This document shows, one piece after another, positions 9,376 through 17,762 of a stretch of DNA of 64,000 nucleotides. A program made the translations under genes and the position numbers. Origin of the DNA: Colwellia sp. Arc7-D (lineage in GTDB: Bacteria; Pseudomonadota; Gammaproteobacteria; Enterobacterales; Alteromonadaceae); contig NZ_CP028924.1 of assembly GCF_003061515.1 (NCBI RefSeq), forward strand, positions 2,170,001 to 2,234,000, written 5' to 3'. Under the pieces are notes generated by a model, which was not told the DNA's origin, searched no databases, and was given only the letters and a program-made list of their open reading frames with translations. Position 1 is the first letter of the stretch; the number at the start of each line of letters is the position of its first letter.

Positions 9376-10224
9376 CTAATCGTTACTAATTAAGTACTCT
9401 AAATCACCGATAACTTTATCGAGTTTTTTATTAATACGTTTACGTTGTTTATCATTTGCTGTTGTGACCATATAAAGAAAAATATTAGCAAAAACTTCAC
9501 TGTTATTATCAGAAATAGTATTAAGTTGCTCATCTCTTAAACTACGTCCATTGACAAATAAACGGTAAAATTCAAACTTAAATTGATGATCGGGTAAATC
9601 ACCATTTAGCAGTTGAGCAAACTCGTTAGTCCATTGTTGACGATAAGCCATACGGGGCATAAAAGAGCGTTGATATTTTTCACTCAGTTTTGTTACTTGA
9701 TCTTTTTGTTCATCGGTTAATCGACCAAACCATGACTTAAGTTGATCCTTTTGTTCATCACTACGCTCTTCTAGCCATTCTTGCTCATTCAGGTTTTCAA
9801 AGTCATCAATATTATCTTGATTATTTTCTTGTATTGCCGTGATTAGTTGCTGTTTTTGACTGTTCGATAAACTAAAAGCTAAAGGCTGCAATTTTGGCTC
9901 TGCCGCCATTAAAAAATTTTGCCAATGTTGTATCAGTTGCGCCAGGTTATCTTTAACACGCTGTGCGTTTATATCACCGTTTATGTCGGCTTTAATACTT
10001 TTAAGCTGCTGCACATATACAGGTAACTGTGAAGTGCGATGCCAAAGATGTAATTGTTCAAATTCATTATCAAACAGTTGCTGTTGCTGATCTGTCAGGG
10101 TGACATAATCATCCAAGTACCAGTTTGTCCACCAGTCTAAATGGTTATATACAAACCTAAAACTGCAACCTGAAACAAGTACAGCTAACAATACCCACAT
10201 TAGCGTTGATTTTATTTTTAACAT
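9376..10224 (-). CDS. DUF6279-like predicted lipoprotein
   Basis: A 282-residue protein with a lipoprotein signal: hydrophobic stretch and lipobox LVSGC, lipidated at Cys20. The mature part opens with FRFVYNHLDWWTNWYLDDY and is then helical and rich in Gln, Asp and Glu. This pattern matches the DUF6279 lipoproteins common in Alteromonas, Colwellia and Shewanella. No enzymatic motif is visible. It lies 26 bases downstream of a LysR regulator on the same strand, possibly by chance. Function unknown; probably anchored in a cell-envelope membrane facing the periplasm. Confidence 0.75.
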   Translation of the reverse strand: MLKIKSTLMWVLLAVLVSGCSFRFVYNHLDWWTNWYLDDYVTLTDQQQQLFDNEFEQLHLWHRTSQLPVYVQQLKSIKADINGDINAQRVKDNLAQLIQHWQNFLMAAEPKLQPLAFSLSNSQKQQLITAIQENNQDNIDDFENLNEQEWLEERSDEQKDQLKSWFGRLTDEQKDQVTKLSEKYQRSFMPRMAYRQQWTNEFAQLLNGDLPDHQFKFEFYRLFVNGRSLRDEQLNTISDNNSEVFANIFLYMVTTANDKQRKRINKKLDKVIGDLEYLISND

Positions 10225-10250
10225 CTAAAGTAACCTTTTCAAGTTCAACA

Positions 10251-11198
10251 TTACGTAGAATTAAAGTTAGTCATCAAACTTAATTGTTGTTGTTCAAAAA
10301 ACTGTTGAAGAAAATCAATTAACAAACGCAGTTTTTTTGACGTTGCCGCTCCGGGTGGAAATACACCGTAAACATCAATAGCGTTGAGTTGATAATCATT
10401 TAAAACAGTTTCTAATTGCCCTGCTTTGATTTTAGGCCAAGCATCATAAACAGGAATTCGTCCCAAGCCATGACCACCTTCAACAAAGGCTGTTCTTGCA
10501 CTAGCATTATTGGTCGTTATTGTGCCTTTAATATCAACTGTATAGGTTCGACCTGACTTTTCAAGCGTTAATTTTTGACTGGCAAGCTTATAAACGACCC
10601 AGTTATGTTGGTTTAATTCGCTGGGTTTGTTTACACGCCCATGTTTTTTAAAATATTCTGGTGAGCCACAAATGCAAGTAGATAACACGGCAAGCTTGCG
10701 TGCTTGTAAACCAGAGTCAGACAAAGGTGCGCCTCTTATGGCTAAATCTATACCTTCTTTAAGAATATTTACCACTTCATCGGTTAACATGACATTTAGC
10801 TCAATTTTTGGATAAAGATCTCTAAATTTATTTAGCGCAGGCACAATAGTATGCAAACCGACACTCACCGGACAGGTAATTTTGAGTAAGCCTTCAGGTT
10901 CATTTTTTACATTTTCTATTTGTTGGTTGGCTGCACTGGCCTGTTGGGCAATGATACGACATCGTTGGTAATAATCACTACCTGCTTGTGTAAGCGCAAT
11001 AGAGCGTGTTGACCTATTTAATAGTACAACGCCAAGCTGTTGCTCCAATTTTTTAATATGATAGCTAACCACGGCTCGAGAAAGCCCAATATGTTTTGCT
11101 GCTGCACTAAAACTACCTTGTTCTACAATATGTGAAAATACCACCATGCTTTTCAGTTGTTCAAAAGATATATCCATTAAATCATCCGTATTAATCAT
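10251..11198 (-). CDS. LysR-family transcriptional regulator
   Basis: A 315-residue LysR-type regulator. The winged helix-turn-helix is at about residues 10-70 (FSHIVEQGSFSAAAKHIGLS, then VVSYHIKKLEQQLGVVLLNRSTRS) and is followed by a periplasmic-binding-like effector domain. It is of the subgroup whose effector domain begins with GLLKITCPVSVG. It is divergent from a DJ-1/PfpI gene across a 209-base gap, and LysR regulators usually control the divergent neighbour, so it probably regulates 11408-12097. Two direct copies of TATCAATAA in the gap may be part of its operator. Effector unknown. Confidence 0.9.
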   Translation of the reverse strand: MINTDDLMDISFEQLKSMVVFSHIVEQGSFSAAAKHIGLSRAVVSYHIKKLEQQLGVVLLNRSTRSIALTQAGSDYYQRCRIIAQQASAANQQIENVKNEPEGLLKITCPVSVGLHTIVPALNKFRDLYPKIELNVMLTDEVVNILKEGIDLAIRGAPLSDSGLQARKLAVLSTCICGSPEYFKKHGRVNKPSELNQHNWVVYKLASQKLTLEKSGRTYTVDIKGTITTNNASARTAFVEGGHGLGRIPVYDAWPKIKAGQLETVLNDYQLNAIDVYGVFPPGAATSKKLRLLIDFLQQFFEQQQLSLMTNFNST

Positions 11199-11227
11199 GT
11201 AGCCAATAAAACTAATGACACCTATTG

Positions 11228-11257
11228 TATCAATAATTAAAACAAAGTTATCAATAA
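11228..11257. promoter_or_regulatory. Direct repeats in LysR/PfpI divergent promoter region
   Basis: Two copies of TATCAATAA at 11228-11236 and 11249-11257, spaced 21 bases apart, about two helical turns. Same-face repeats in a LysR divergent promoter are plausible regulator contacts. The region is AT-rich, so chance is possible. Confidence 0.3.
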
Positions 11258-11407
11258 ACTCTGCATTGTATTAAAAATAATTAAGCCTATAATTTATCCA
11301 TAGCATGAAGAACATGATTTAAAACGTCGATTAGTTACTAATATTAAAGTACTTAATCAACTTCTACTCCAAAAATTAACACGCATTTAACGCGTAGAGA
11401 AGATAAA

Positions 11408-12097
11408 ATGACTACAAATAAAAAAGTATTAATGGTTCTTACCTCACATGATCAATTAGGCGACACTGGAGAGAAAACAGGGTTTTGGCTAGAAGAGTTT
11501 GCTTCGCCATACTACCAATTAATTGATGCTGGATATAATGTAACTTTAGCCTCACCTTTAGGTGGACAACCGCCATTAGATCCAAAAAGTGCAGAAGCTG
11601 ATTTTCAAACAGATGCAACACGTCGCTTTGAAAATGACACCACCAATCAAGCCATATTAGCAACAACCATCAAGTTAAACTTAGTTGATGCAAATGATTA
11701 TGCCGCTGTTTTCTATCCTGGTGGCCATGGTCCAATGTGGGATTTAACTAATGATCAAAACTCAATTGATTTGATATCAGCATTTATCGAACAAAATAAG
11801 CCTGTAGCGGTAGTTTGTCATTCAACGTCTGTATTACTTAATGTTAAAGACAAAGATGGTAACCCTATTGTTAAGGGTAAAAAAGTTGCTGGTTTTACTA
11901 ATAGCGAAGAAGAAGCCGTGCAGTTAACCGACATAGTGCCATTTTTGCTTGAAGATGAGTTAATTAAGCAAGGTGCAGATTACCAAAAAGGTGACGACTG
12001 GGTATCATTCGTTGTTGAAGACAGCGGTATTATTAGTGGTCAAAATCCAGCAAGTTCAAGTGAAGCTGCTGAGCGTTTAATTAAAAAATTAAGCTAA
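11408..12097 (+). CDS. DJ-1/PfpI superfamily protein (Hsp31-like glyoxalase/chaperone type)
   Basis: A 229-residue class I glutamine-amidotransferase-like protein. The nucleophile elbow VVCHSTS puts the reactive cysteine at about residue 137, followed by His138; the N-terminal GFWLEE supplies the acidic partner typical of the DJ-1 family. The segment YPGGHGPMWDL is also characteristic. Related proteins act as methylglyoxal glyoxalase, deglycase or holding chaperone; which applies here cannot be told from sequence. It is divergent from a LysR regulator that probably controls it. The AGAGAAG before the ATG is a reasonable ribosome site. Confidence 0.88.
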   Translation: MTTNKKVLMVLTSHDQLGDTGEKTGFWLEEFASPYYQLIDAGYNVTLASPLGGQPPLDPKSAEADFQTDATRRFENDTTNQAILATTIKLNLVDANDYAAVFYPGGHGPMWDLTNDQNSIDLISAFIEQNKPVAVVCHSTSVLLNVKDKDGNPIVKGKKVAGFTNSEEEAVQLTDIVPFLLEDELIKQGADYQKGDDWVSFVVEDSGIISGQNPASSSEAAERLIKKLS

Positions 12098-12244
12098 TTA
12101 AGAATTTATAGCTCGGTTACGACTTAACATAGCCGAGCTAGTAAAAAGTATTAATTTATTTTAATTCCCGAATAATTCAACATTAAGATAATGACTTTGC
12201 ATAACGTAGATTAATAATGTTAAAAGTTTGATACGCTAAAATAC

Positions 12245-12278
12245 AAACGCCAGTAGTAAACTACTGGCGTTTTTTATT
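12245..12278. terminator. Rho-independent terminator
   Basis: Perfect 12-bp stem AAACGCCAGTAG / CTACTGGCGTTT with a four-base loop and a T-run. It lies between the plus-strand PfpI gene and the minus-strand SUKH gene and mainly serves the former. Confidence 0.85.
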
Positions 12279-12304
12279 TATTTAAATAAAAAGTATGGGT
12301 TAAC

Positions 12305-12790
12305 TTAGCAGACGCTAAACTCCCGTAACCACAGATTAAATGTATCCGCCGTTTTTTCAATGGTTTGATTATTTTGATTGTAAAACCATACTGGAATATC
12401 ACTGCCAATTTTTTCACAATCTTCATGTTTGAAACAAAACATATTGCCCTTACAATCAGAAGCAAACAAAATATGTCCTTTTGGCATCCCGCTCATTTCA
12501 TACAATTTAGATAAGGAATATACATCTTCCAGACTTAGGAAGTCTTGAACCTGAGTTAATTCTACTGATAAATCACAGGTTTTTGTCATAACATTGGGTG
12601 TATGAAGCAAGCCATAATTAGATAACAAATATTTATATGAGTTAGGTAACGTAACAATCAAACGAGCTTCAAGCTCAGCAATATCTGCAATTGATATAGG
12701 GGTCAACGTTTGGTTTTTGCAAAATTCTTCTACAAAACTATCTATAAAGTTATCTTCAGAACTATTGACTAAATCATCGGTACTTCGCAC
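12305..12790 (-). CDS. SMI1/KNR4 (SUKH) family protein
   Basis: A 161-residue protein whose core matches the SUKH fold: ELEARLIVTLPNSYKYLLSN followed by YG near residue 60, then ILFASDCKGNMFCF, and a C-terminal segment ending in FNLWLREF. SUKH proteins are often immunity proteins for contact-dependent or polymorphic toxins, but lone ones also occur; no toxin gene is adjacent. The start is a GTG at 12790, with GGAG nine bases upstream. Six copies of an octamer lie about 36 bases upstream of the start and could change promoter spacing. Function in this organism is not known. Confidence 0.75.
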   Translation of the reverse strand: MRSTDDLVNSSEDNFIDSFVEEFCKNQTLTPISIADIAELEARLIVTLPNSYKYLLSNYGLLHTPNVMTKTCDLSVELTQVQDFLSLEDVYSLSKLYEMSGMPKGHILFASDCKGNMFCFKHEDCEKIGSDIPVWFYNQNNQTIEKTADTFNLWLREFSVC

Positions 12791-12825
12791 TTATAAACAC
12801 TCCGAGCTTAAGGCTCTCTAAAATT

Positions 12826-12873
12826 ACATTTTTACATTTTTACATTTTTACATTTTTACATTTTTACATTTTT
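12826..12873. repeat. Six perfect tandem copies of ACATTTTT
   Basis: An 8-base unit repeated exactly six times without a mismatch. On the minus strand it reads AAAAATGT. It lies between the SUKH gene and the small lipoprotein gene, upstream of the SUKH start. Short perfect tandem repeats change length by slipped-strand mispairing, so the locus could vary in copy number. It is not a CRISPR array, because there are no spacers. Confidence 0.95.
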
Positions 12874-12885
12874 AAACGAGTTTAA

Positions 12886-13131
12886 TTAATTATCTTTTGA
12901 AACATGCTCAAATAAATCAACCAATAAAGAAAATACATTATCTGCTCGGTCAAATGTTTTATCGGCTTGCTGGTATTCCTCTCGCGCGGCATGGTCTTGC
13001 CCAATAGCCTGGTAATAATCTCCTGCTTTACTGTGCATTTCAGCGCTTTTATTTAAGTCCGACGTTGAAGAACAACCTGTAATTAGCGTTAACAGTATTA
13101 AGCCCATAGTTGATATGCGCACTTTATTCAT
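12886..13131 (-). CDS. Small predicted lipoprotein
   Basis: An 81-residue protein with a signal peptide and lipobox LITGC (Cys20), then a short helical mature part containing AGDYYQAIGQDHAAREEYQQA, which resembles a single tetratricopeptide-like helix pair. No wider family is recognised. It lies upstream of the SUKH gene on the same strand, separated by the octamer repeat. Probably a periplasm-facing lipoprotein of unknown role. Confidence 0.65.
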   Translation of the reverse strand: MNKVRISTMGLILLTLITGCSSTSDLNKSAEMHSKAGDYYQAIGQDHAAREEYQQADKTFDRADNVFSLLVDLFEHVSKDN

Positions 13132-13537
13132 CCTTGTGTTGCTAATATTGATTTTATTGAGAAGTATTGTTTAATTTTATCAGTAAACTCACTAAAGTTT
13201 CTCTGTTTATAGCTTTAATTTTGTATTATTAGATGAACAAAGAATTGTACGAACTAAAAGTGTAGAAAATGCAGTGTTTATAAAAGTTAAGCTTTATAAT
13301 TTACTTTCAATGCCATAGAAAAAGCTGCACTCAAGGAAACACTATGGTGAGCTTCTTGATGAAGCGCTATAACATCTAGATTAGTTTTCTCTAATGCTTT
13401 GTTTGGGTGGGTACCTAAAACGAACACAGGTATCTTGTTTAAAGATAAATTTGTTAGGCCAACAAGCTACTAGGTCTAAATCGTGTATAGGAGAAACGAT
13501 AAATCCCCCGAGAGCTAGCACTGTAATTTCTGATAAC
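13132..13537 (-). other. Gap with possible degraded coding remnant
   Basis: A 406-base stretch with no intact gene. On the minus strand, just after the LytTR regulator, two adjacent frames read as protein-like segments. One contains ITVLALGGFIVSPIHDLDLV. The other contains IPVFVLGTHPNKALEKTN and runs to a stop near 13297. Neither has a convincing start, and joining them needs a frame change around 13440-13465. This could be a decayed gene, a gene damaged by sequencing errors, or chance. I do not recognise the sequence. Confidence 0.25.
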
Positions 13538-14362
13538 TTAAGCGGTAACGGCTTTTTTAACTTTTTCTTTGTAACTGCGGCTAACTTTCAATTCTTTACC
13601 GTTTGACATCACTAAATAGTATTCGCCGTTAAGCTGGCTACAAAACTTATTGATGTAAGTTTTGTTTACGATTGTTGAACGATGACTTCTAAGGAAACGC
13701 CTAGGATCTAGTACTTCTTCTAATTGTTTCATGGTTTTTCGTAAAATATGTGTACTATCATGCGTGTGTACACACATGTAATCGCCAGCAGCATCTATCC
13801 ATAAGATATCTTTTACCGGTACCCTACTGACTTCACCAGCGTCTTTTATCGCTAAAACATCGGAATAACTGGAGATACTAACGGGTTCATTGTTTTCTAA
13901 TTCTTGAAGAATTTTTTCACAATCGTTACCGGTAACGTCACTAACAAGTCTCACCAGTTTAGATTTATGTTTCGCGTTGACTTCACTACTTATGTTCTGA
14001 CGTATTTTATCTAAGGTTTGTGCGAGTCGTTGTTCATCAGCAGGCTTAAGCAAATAGTCTTGTGCATGTACCTCGAAAGCTTGCATCGCATATTGATCAT
14101 AAGCGGTAACAAAAACTACCATGGGCAAATGTAAGCCCTGTTCAATGATAGCTTCAACCACTTCAAATCCATTTAGCCCTGGCATTTGAATGTCGAGAAA
14201 TATCAAGTCAGGCTGATAAGCTCTAACGGCTTCTAATGCAGCTCTTCCGTTAGTACATTGAGCGATAATTTCTATATCTTGGTGTTCTTGTAAACGCACC
14301 GCTAACCCTTTTCTGGCTAGAGGTTCGTCATCAACAATAATAGTGGTGAGCTGCTTGCTCAT
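13538..14362 (-). CDS. LytTR-family response regulator (AlgR/BtsR-like)
   Basis: A 274-residue response regulator. The receiver domain (about residues 7-125) has acidic residues Asp11-Asp12, phosphoacceptor Asp57 in PDLIFLDIQMPG, Thr86 and Lys106 (LLKPADEQ). The C-terminal LytTR DNA-binding domain has VSRVPVKDILWIDAAGDYMC, RRFLRSHRSTIVN and a final KVSRSYKEKVKK. Its start overlaps the kinase stop in an ATGA arrangement, so the two are translationally coupled. The pair is of the AlgZ-AlgR/LytS-LytR type; its signal and targets cannot be read from sequence. Confidence 0.93.
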   Translation of the reverse strand: MSKQLTTIIVDDEPLARKGLAVRLQEHQDIEIIAQCTNGRAALEAVRAYQPDLIFLDIQMPGLNGFEVVEAIIEQGLHLPMVVFVTAYDQYAMQAFEVHAQDYLLKPADEQRLAQTLDKIRQNISSEVNAKHKSKLVRLVSDVTGNDCEKILQELENNEPVSISSYSDVLAIKDAGEVSRVPVKDILWIDAAGDYMCVHTHDSTHILRKTMKQLEEVLDPRRFLRSHRSTIVNKTYINKFCSQLNGEYYLVMSNGKELKVSRSYKEKVKKAVTA

Positions 14363-15440
14363 ATTCGACCGCCAACTTCATAGGGAATTCTTATGCTTAT
14401 TTTAACACCAGTTGGTACATTGTTGGCAACAACTAAAGAAAAATCATTCTGATACAAAGCTTGTAAGCGTTCGCGGGTATTAACTAAACCAACACCTTTT
14501 TCGCGAAACAAGTTACCATTTTGAATGTCAGCGCCTGGACCATTATCAGCCAATTCTATCAGTAAATCGTTACCGAATCGGTGCACTGAAACGTGAATGG
14601 TGCCCCTTCTTCTTGCACCGCTACAGCATGCTTAATTGCATTCTCGGCTAATGGTTGCAATATCATGCTAGGAACTAAAGCTAAGTTACAATCGCCAGCA
14701 ACTTCACAAATTACTTGTAAGCGTTCTTCAAAGCGTACTTTTTCAATATCTAAATAAAGCCTGAGTGCTTGTAATTCACTGTCGAGTGTTACCCGCTTCA
14801 TTGGATCTTTATCAAGAGAATAGCGCAAAAACTCACTTAACTTGGTCACCATGCCATTCGCAGTTTTATTTTCTTCTACCAAAATGAGAGTAGAGATGGC
14901 ATTCAAGGTGTTGAATAAAAAATGCGGATTTAACTGATAACGTAACATTTTAAGTTGTGCTTGATGAGCAACATTATTGGCACGTAAAACGTTTTGCTTT
15001 TCTTTTTGCAACATTTGGTAATACTTAGTACCAAAATATAAGCCGCTCCAACTTAAAATAATAAAGAAGGATAACAGGCTATTTTTGGTGTAATAAAGCC
15101 AAAAATCTGGGCGGTAACCATGCTTGTATATTTCCCAGTAATTAATGTTTTTAACCACTTGCCATAATACCCCAGTGCAATAAGAGGTGAGTATCACCAC
15201 GAAGGCTATTTTTAGCGGGGTAAAATTCCAGATACGACGATAAATATACCTAAGCGGCGCGGTAAATAACCAACCGGCGTAAGCATTTAATAAAATGATA
15301 ACAAGAAAAATATCGCGTAGATCGTGCAGCAACGAACCTAAGTAATGTACTAAGGCAAAACCACACCAGCCAGCTGTATGTACCAACCAAAATAAGCGAT
15401 TTCTATTTTCTACAAACTCTTTCCAATTCACACAAAACAC
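14359..15440 (-). pseudogene. LytS/AlgZ-type sensor histidine kinase, frameshifted (probably a sequencing error)
   Basis: A membrane sensor kinase: about four N-terminal transmembrane segments (residues 15-140), a short linker, then the His_kinase domain with phosphoacceptor His173 in LNPHFLFNTLNA, and the ATPase domain with PLAENAIKHAV and later ADNGPGAD and GVGLVNTRERL. The frame is broken within the ATPase domain at a C4 run (14603-14606, GGGG on the coding strand). Adding one G gives EEGGTIHVSVHRFGNDL and a single 360-residue protein ending at 14359, overlapping the response regulator start. Start is GTG at 15440 or 15431. The rest is conserved, so the gene is probably intact in the organism. 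Confidence 0.9.
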
Positions 15441-15516
15441 CCATTAGTGAAGTTAGCGTAATTATGCGCTATGCAAAGCACTCTCGCACTACCACTAGTC
15501 TTAAGATTAGTACGCC

Positions 15517-16569
15517 TTATCTCATTTCATCTAAAATATTGTTTACCTGAGGGTGGCACATCGGTAATAGCATTATTTGTTTTTTAGCTAAAATTTTGTA
15601 TTTTACCTGACTAGTGTCCTTATATTTAGATAAGTACCATAAGCAATTGATTAGGATAGATAAATCATAGTAACGCGTAACTAGAAATATAGAGGGTATA
15701 GGCATGCATTGCTTATTGACTAGTGAATTGTCGACAATATCAGCTATATTATTGGTTGCTAAGTGAGCCTGATTTATAGATATGTATTGATCATTGATTA
15801 AGGCTATTTTAGCGCGTTCAATCTCGTTAACTGCCATTAACATGGCTAGGTCAAAATCTACAGGTGCGATACATGCGCATTCAAAATCTATTAACTTATG
15901 CACAGCAACTGAGTTTAGTTGTGGATATTTTAATTGCATAGCATTGCTAAAGTTGGCATCACCATGACAAAGTACTTGTTCAATACTTCCTAACGTTATA
16001 TTCACATTTGTTAAGTTTTGTTGTAACACCTTTGATAACGACATTAAGTTATTTAGTAAGACGTCATTACACGTTATATTTTCAAATAATTCGCTTATGG
16101 TATTAGAAATATCTAAGGTGGGTATTTGAATTTTTGTTGTTTTTTGATCAACACTTTCTAGATTAAGCTGATTTGTTGTTTGCAGATTATCTAACGGTTC
16201 AAGTGCATTGTATTGCAAAGCGTAATCAATACGATGACACCGTGACAGCAGGGTTAACATAGTGGCTATTTTAGCGACTTCACTCTGTATAACCGTATCA
16301 AGCCCCTCTCCTACTATAAACTCGGTAATTAACCAGTTATTACCTACATACACTACATGAGGAGAAATATTATGGTTAGCCGCGATTTGGCTTGCTAAAG
16401 CTTCAGTACTGTTTGGACTTACATACTTGGCGAAATAAAAATTATTTTTATATTCAACACGAAAGCATGGCTGACTAAGACCTGTATTTATCTCATTTAT
16501 GTCAGTTACCTTAAGTTTTTTAAAACAAGGCAACTGACAAAGCATTTGACTTAACGTTTGCTGTTGCAT
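15517..16569 (-). CDS. APH-family phosphotransferase, putative thiamine kinase
   Basis: A 350-residue aminoglycoside-phosphotransferase/choline-kinase fold protein. The catalytic loop VLCHGDANFSNAM and the metal-binding LIDFECACIAPVDFDLAML are clear, and the N-lobe has FYFAKYVSP with the expected lysine. It is the last gene of a run controlled by a TPP riboswitch (TonB receptor, YkoF-like binder, PnuT permease), so its substrate is probably thiamine, as for ThiK. That assignment rests on context; the fold alone would allow other small alcohols. The gap to the permease gene is 101 bases, so an internal promoter is possible. Confidence 0.8.
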   Translation of the reverse strand: MQQQTLSQMLCQLPCFKKLKVTDINEINTGLSQPCFRVEYKNNFYFAKYVSPNSTEALASQIAANHNISPHVVYVGNNWLITEFIVGEGLDTVIQSEVAKIATMLTLLSRCHRIDYALQYNALEPLDNLQTTNQLNLESVDQKTTKIQIPTLDISNTISELFENITCNDVLLNNLMSLSKVLQQNLTNVNITLGSIEQVLCHGDANFSNAMQLKYPQLNSVAVHKLIDFECACIAPVDFDLAMLMAVNEIERAKIALINDQYISINQAHLATNNIADIVDNSLVNKQCMPIPSIFLVTRYYDLSILINCLWYLSKYKDTSQVKYKILAKKQIMLLPMCHPQVNNILDEMR

Positions 16570-16670
16570 GGTTACCCGCTTAAATTCAAAGTATTATCTT
16601 GCAGATTAGGCGCAATATAACTTTTAATTCGCAAGCTAAATGAAATATTAAATATTACCATCATCATAAT

Positions 16671-17345
16671 TTATTCGGTAACAGAGCTATTGATACACAT
16701 GTCATTATGTTGTTGACGAAATTGTAATCTGAATTGTTTGCGCCATTGCCAATAACCATAAGCAGCAAAAATAACAAAGCTACCAAATAGAGCAGCGGTT
16801 GGAAGCAAATCTTTTTCCATGTACAGATATATAGAAACAATATCAATGACAATAAAATACAACCAATTCTCTAATACCTTTTGGGTAATCAAATAAGTAG
16901 CAAATACCGAAAATACTGTTGTAGCGCTATCAAGGTATGGGAAATGTGCAGGGGTATATGTTGCCATTAACCAACCTAAAGCTAGAGAAACTAACGTTAA
17001 TACTAAAATGATAACGCTATGACGATTTAATGACCATTGACTGTATAGCAGCGCTTTTGTTTCAGTACTGTTATTTGAAGTACTATTTTGGTGCCAACAA
17101 AACCAGCCATATATCGCCATGAGTAAATAGTACAACTGTAATAAGCTGTCCATCCACAGATATACATTATAAAAAATAACCGTATACAACACAGTACTTA
17201 TTATAGCGGCTGGCCAACACCAAATATTACCTTTTGCAGCTAAAACCACATAAAATATTGACGTTAGCACAGCGAGCAACTCAAATAATGGCAATGTAGT
17301 GAAATATTGTATAATTTCAGTTGTTGCACTCATTGAATTCGACAT
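16671..17345 (-). CDS. pnuT: PnuC-family transporter, probably thiamine permease PnuT
   Basis: A 224-residue membrane protein with about seven hydrophobic segments and the Trp-rich elements of the PnuC family, for example KGNIWCWPAAIIS and AIYGWFCWHQ. PnuC members carry nicotinamide riboside, while PnuT members carry thiamine; the TPP riboswitch upstream and the thiamine-binding neighbour point to PnuT. Uptake is by facilitated diffusion with trapping by phosphorylation, which the adjacent kinase could provide. The ATG overlaps the stop of the upstream gene in a TAATG arrangement, so the two are coupled. Confidence 0.88.
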   Translation of the reverse strand: MSNSMSATTEIIQYFTTLPLFELLAVLTSIFYVVLAAKGNIWCWPAAIISTVLYTVIFYNVYLWMDSLLQLYYLLMAIYGWFCWHQNSTSNNSTETKALLYSQWSLNRHSVIILVLTLVSLALGWLMATYTPAHFPYLDSATTVFSVFATYLITQKVLENWLYFIVIDIVSIYLYMEKDLLPTAALFGSFVIFAAYGYWQWRKQFRLQFRQQHNDMCINSSVTE

Positions 17346-17611
17346 TACGATTCAGCTTCTACTACAGAGCGATCACCGCCTATAAACTTACAAATAAACA
17401 CCGCAGCATTAAGTTTTTGATGTACATGCTTTATCTCAGCCATGACATGCGAGGTAGCAAGATCATAATCGCCAAATACTTGTGTACTCATACCATTGGT
17501 GACTACCGATAAACCATCGACTAAACGTAAACGTTTAATAAATGCCCATATTTCGGTTTTAAATTTATCTTCTGCTAATGGGTATAAACTAATCTCAATC
17601 GATATTTTCAT
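17345..17611 (-). CDS. YkoF-like thiamine/HMP-binding domain protein
   Basis: An 88-residue single-domain protein with MKISIEISLYPLAED at the start and the segment VTNGMSTQVFGDYD, both characteristic of YkoF/MTH1187-type domains that bind thiamine or its pyrimidine moiety. Its place between a TonB receptor and a PnuT-type permease under a TPP riboswitch supports a role in thiamine uptake or handling. No signal peptide is visible, so it should act in the cytoplasm. Its stop overlaps the permease start by one base. Confidence 0.82.
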   Translation of the reverse strand: MKISIEISLYPLAEDKFKTEIWAFIKRLRLVDGLSVVTNGMSTQVFGDYDLATSHVMAEIKHVHQKLNAAVFICKFIGGDRSVVEAES

Positions 17612-17762
17612 AATAAATACTTAATAATATTGTTTAACAAAAAGATAAGGAACACGCTAGCCGTTGTAGATGCGTACTCCTTATACGTTATAATTTCAAC
17701 TTAATGACTAACAGTTATTACACATAAACCATTATTTAACAACAAGTTGTTAACATTTTTAT

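Noticed and set aside
12826..12873. Repeat cluster as a CRISPR array
   Set aside because: Units are contiguous octamers without spacers, and no cas genes are near.
13394..13606. Plus-strand open frame of 70 codons overlapping the LytTR gene end
   Set aside because: No ribosome site, odd composition, and it overlaps the conserved C-terminus of the response regulator on the other strand.
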